Assembly: GCA_002070955.1 (NCBI GenBank)
Contig: MWEK01000001.1
Coordinates: forward strand, 16,103 to 80,102
DNA length: 64,000 nt
From: Planctomycetes bacterium ADurb.Bin069
GTDB lineage: Bacteria > Planctomycetota > UBA8108 > UBA8890 > UBA8898
Reading direction: 5' to 3'
Below, in pieces: positions 63,991 through 64,000 of the stretch (positions are counted from its first letter, which is position 1; the number at the start of each line of letters is the position of its first letter). The position numbers and the translations under genes are program-made. The notes under the pieces are model-generated. The model was not told the origin of the DNA and did not search any database. It saw nothing but the letters and a program-made list of their open reading frames with translations.

Positions 63991-64000
63991 TCTATGCGCA

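Overview
The window is about 70% GC, densely coded (51 protein genes called, no tRNA or rRNA seen) and reads as a chromosomal segment of a diderm bacterium of the PVC group, most likely an uncultured Planctomycetota-like lineage. Evidence: four secreted proteins end in dockerin-type calcium repeats of the style common in planctomycete genomes; there is a 54-residue protein matching the small basic protein family known from Planctomycetes, Verrucomicrobia and Chlamydiae; lysine synthesis appears to use an LL-diaminopimelate aminotransferase; and lipoproteins, a Wza-like exporter and a heptose adenylyltransferase point to an outer membrane. Many genes have a readable sigma-70 promoter, and many starts are set by GGAGG-type ribosome sites or by ATGA/GTGA stop-start overlaps.

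Layout. 1-8107: a truncated secreted metalloprotease, a small lipoprotein, a three-gene bifunctional-nuclease operon, two adjacent cohesin-like/dockerin proteins behind a strong promoter with a long leader, and a DksA/TraR zinc-finger protein. 8108-8683: an unusually AT-rich gene-free stretch with a sigma-54-like element and a terminator. 8684-15365 (minus): rfaE2 and the rod-shape cluster rodA-mrdA-mreD-mreC-mreB, all but one junction overlapping. 15664-18741 (minus): two membrane-anchored coiled-coil or acidic-repeat proteins and a degenerate MoeA-like protein. 18822-20524: ribE-ispG. 20571-25671 (minus): a large dockerin protein, a flavin oxidoreductase and rho, with rho sharing a symmetric promoter with a divergent aroD-like gene (25860-26822). 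27003-31217 (minus): small PVC proteins, a DUF89 protein, a membrane protein and an FHA-GAF-degenerate HD-GYP regulator. 31421-37049: polA and a divergent Wza/Wzc polysaccharide pair. 37076-42564: HAD-GNAT fusion, murQ and a two-gene (ResB/CcsA) cytochrome c maturation system. 42621-48880: C11 protease with dockerin, purB, a lipoprotein and an acyl-CoA ligase. 48881-52555 (minus): VanZ-like protein, sugar epimerase, dapL. 52756-53616: tsf. 53661-56494 (minus): a putative sulfide-dependent homocysteine cluster (COG1900, NIL-ferredoxin, UPF0280) led by a deoxyribosyltransferase-like gene. 56718-63907: a mini MshEN protein, a large lipoprotein, an RsbU-like phosphatase and a DUF4388/TPR/PEGA/propeller protein.

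Themes: envelope building (peptidoglycan elongation, muropeptide recycling, polysaccharide export, lipoproteins), a secreted dockerin protein set including two proteases, anaerobic-style metabolism (COG1900 pathway, IspG, NIL-ferredoxin) and stress or second-messenger signalling in which at least one domain has lost its catalytic residues. No mobile element, prophage or CRISPR array is supported. The best candidates for new biology are the HAD-GNAT/MurQ pair, the aroD gene with a degenerate AroE-like tail, the cohesin-like/dockerin paralogue pair, the extended homocysteine operon, and the AT-rich sigma-54-like island.
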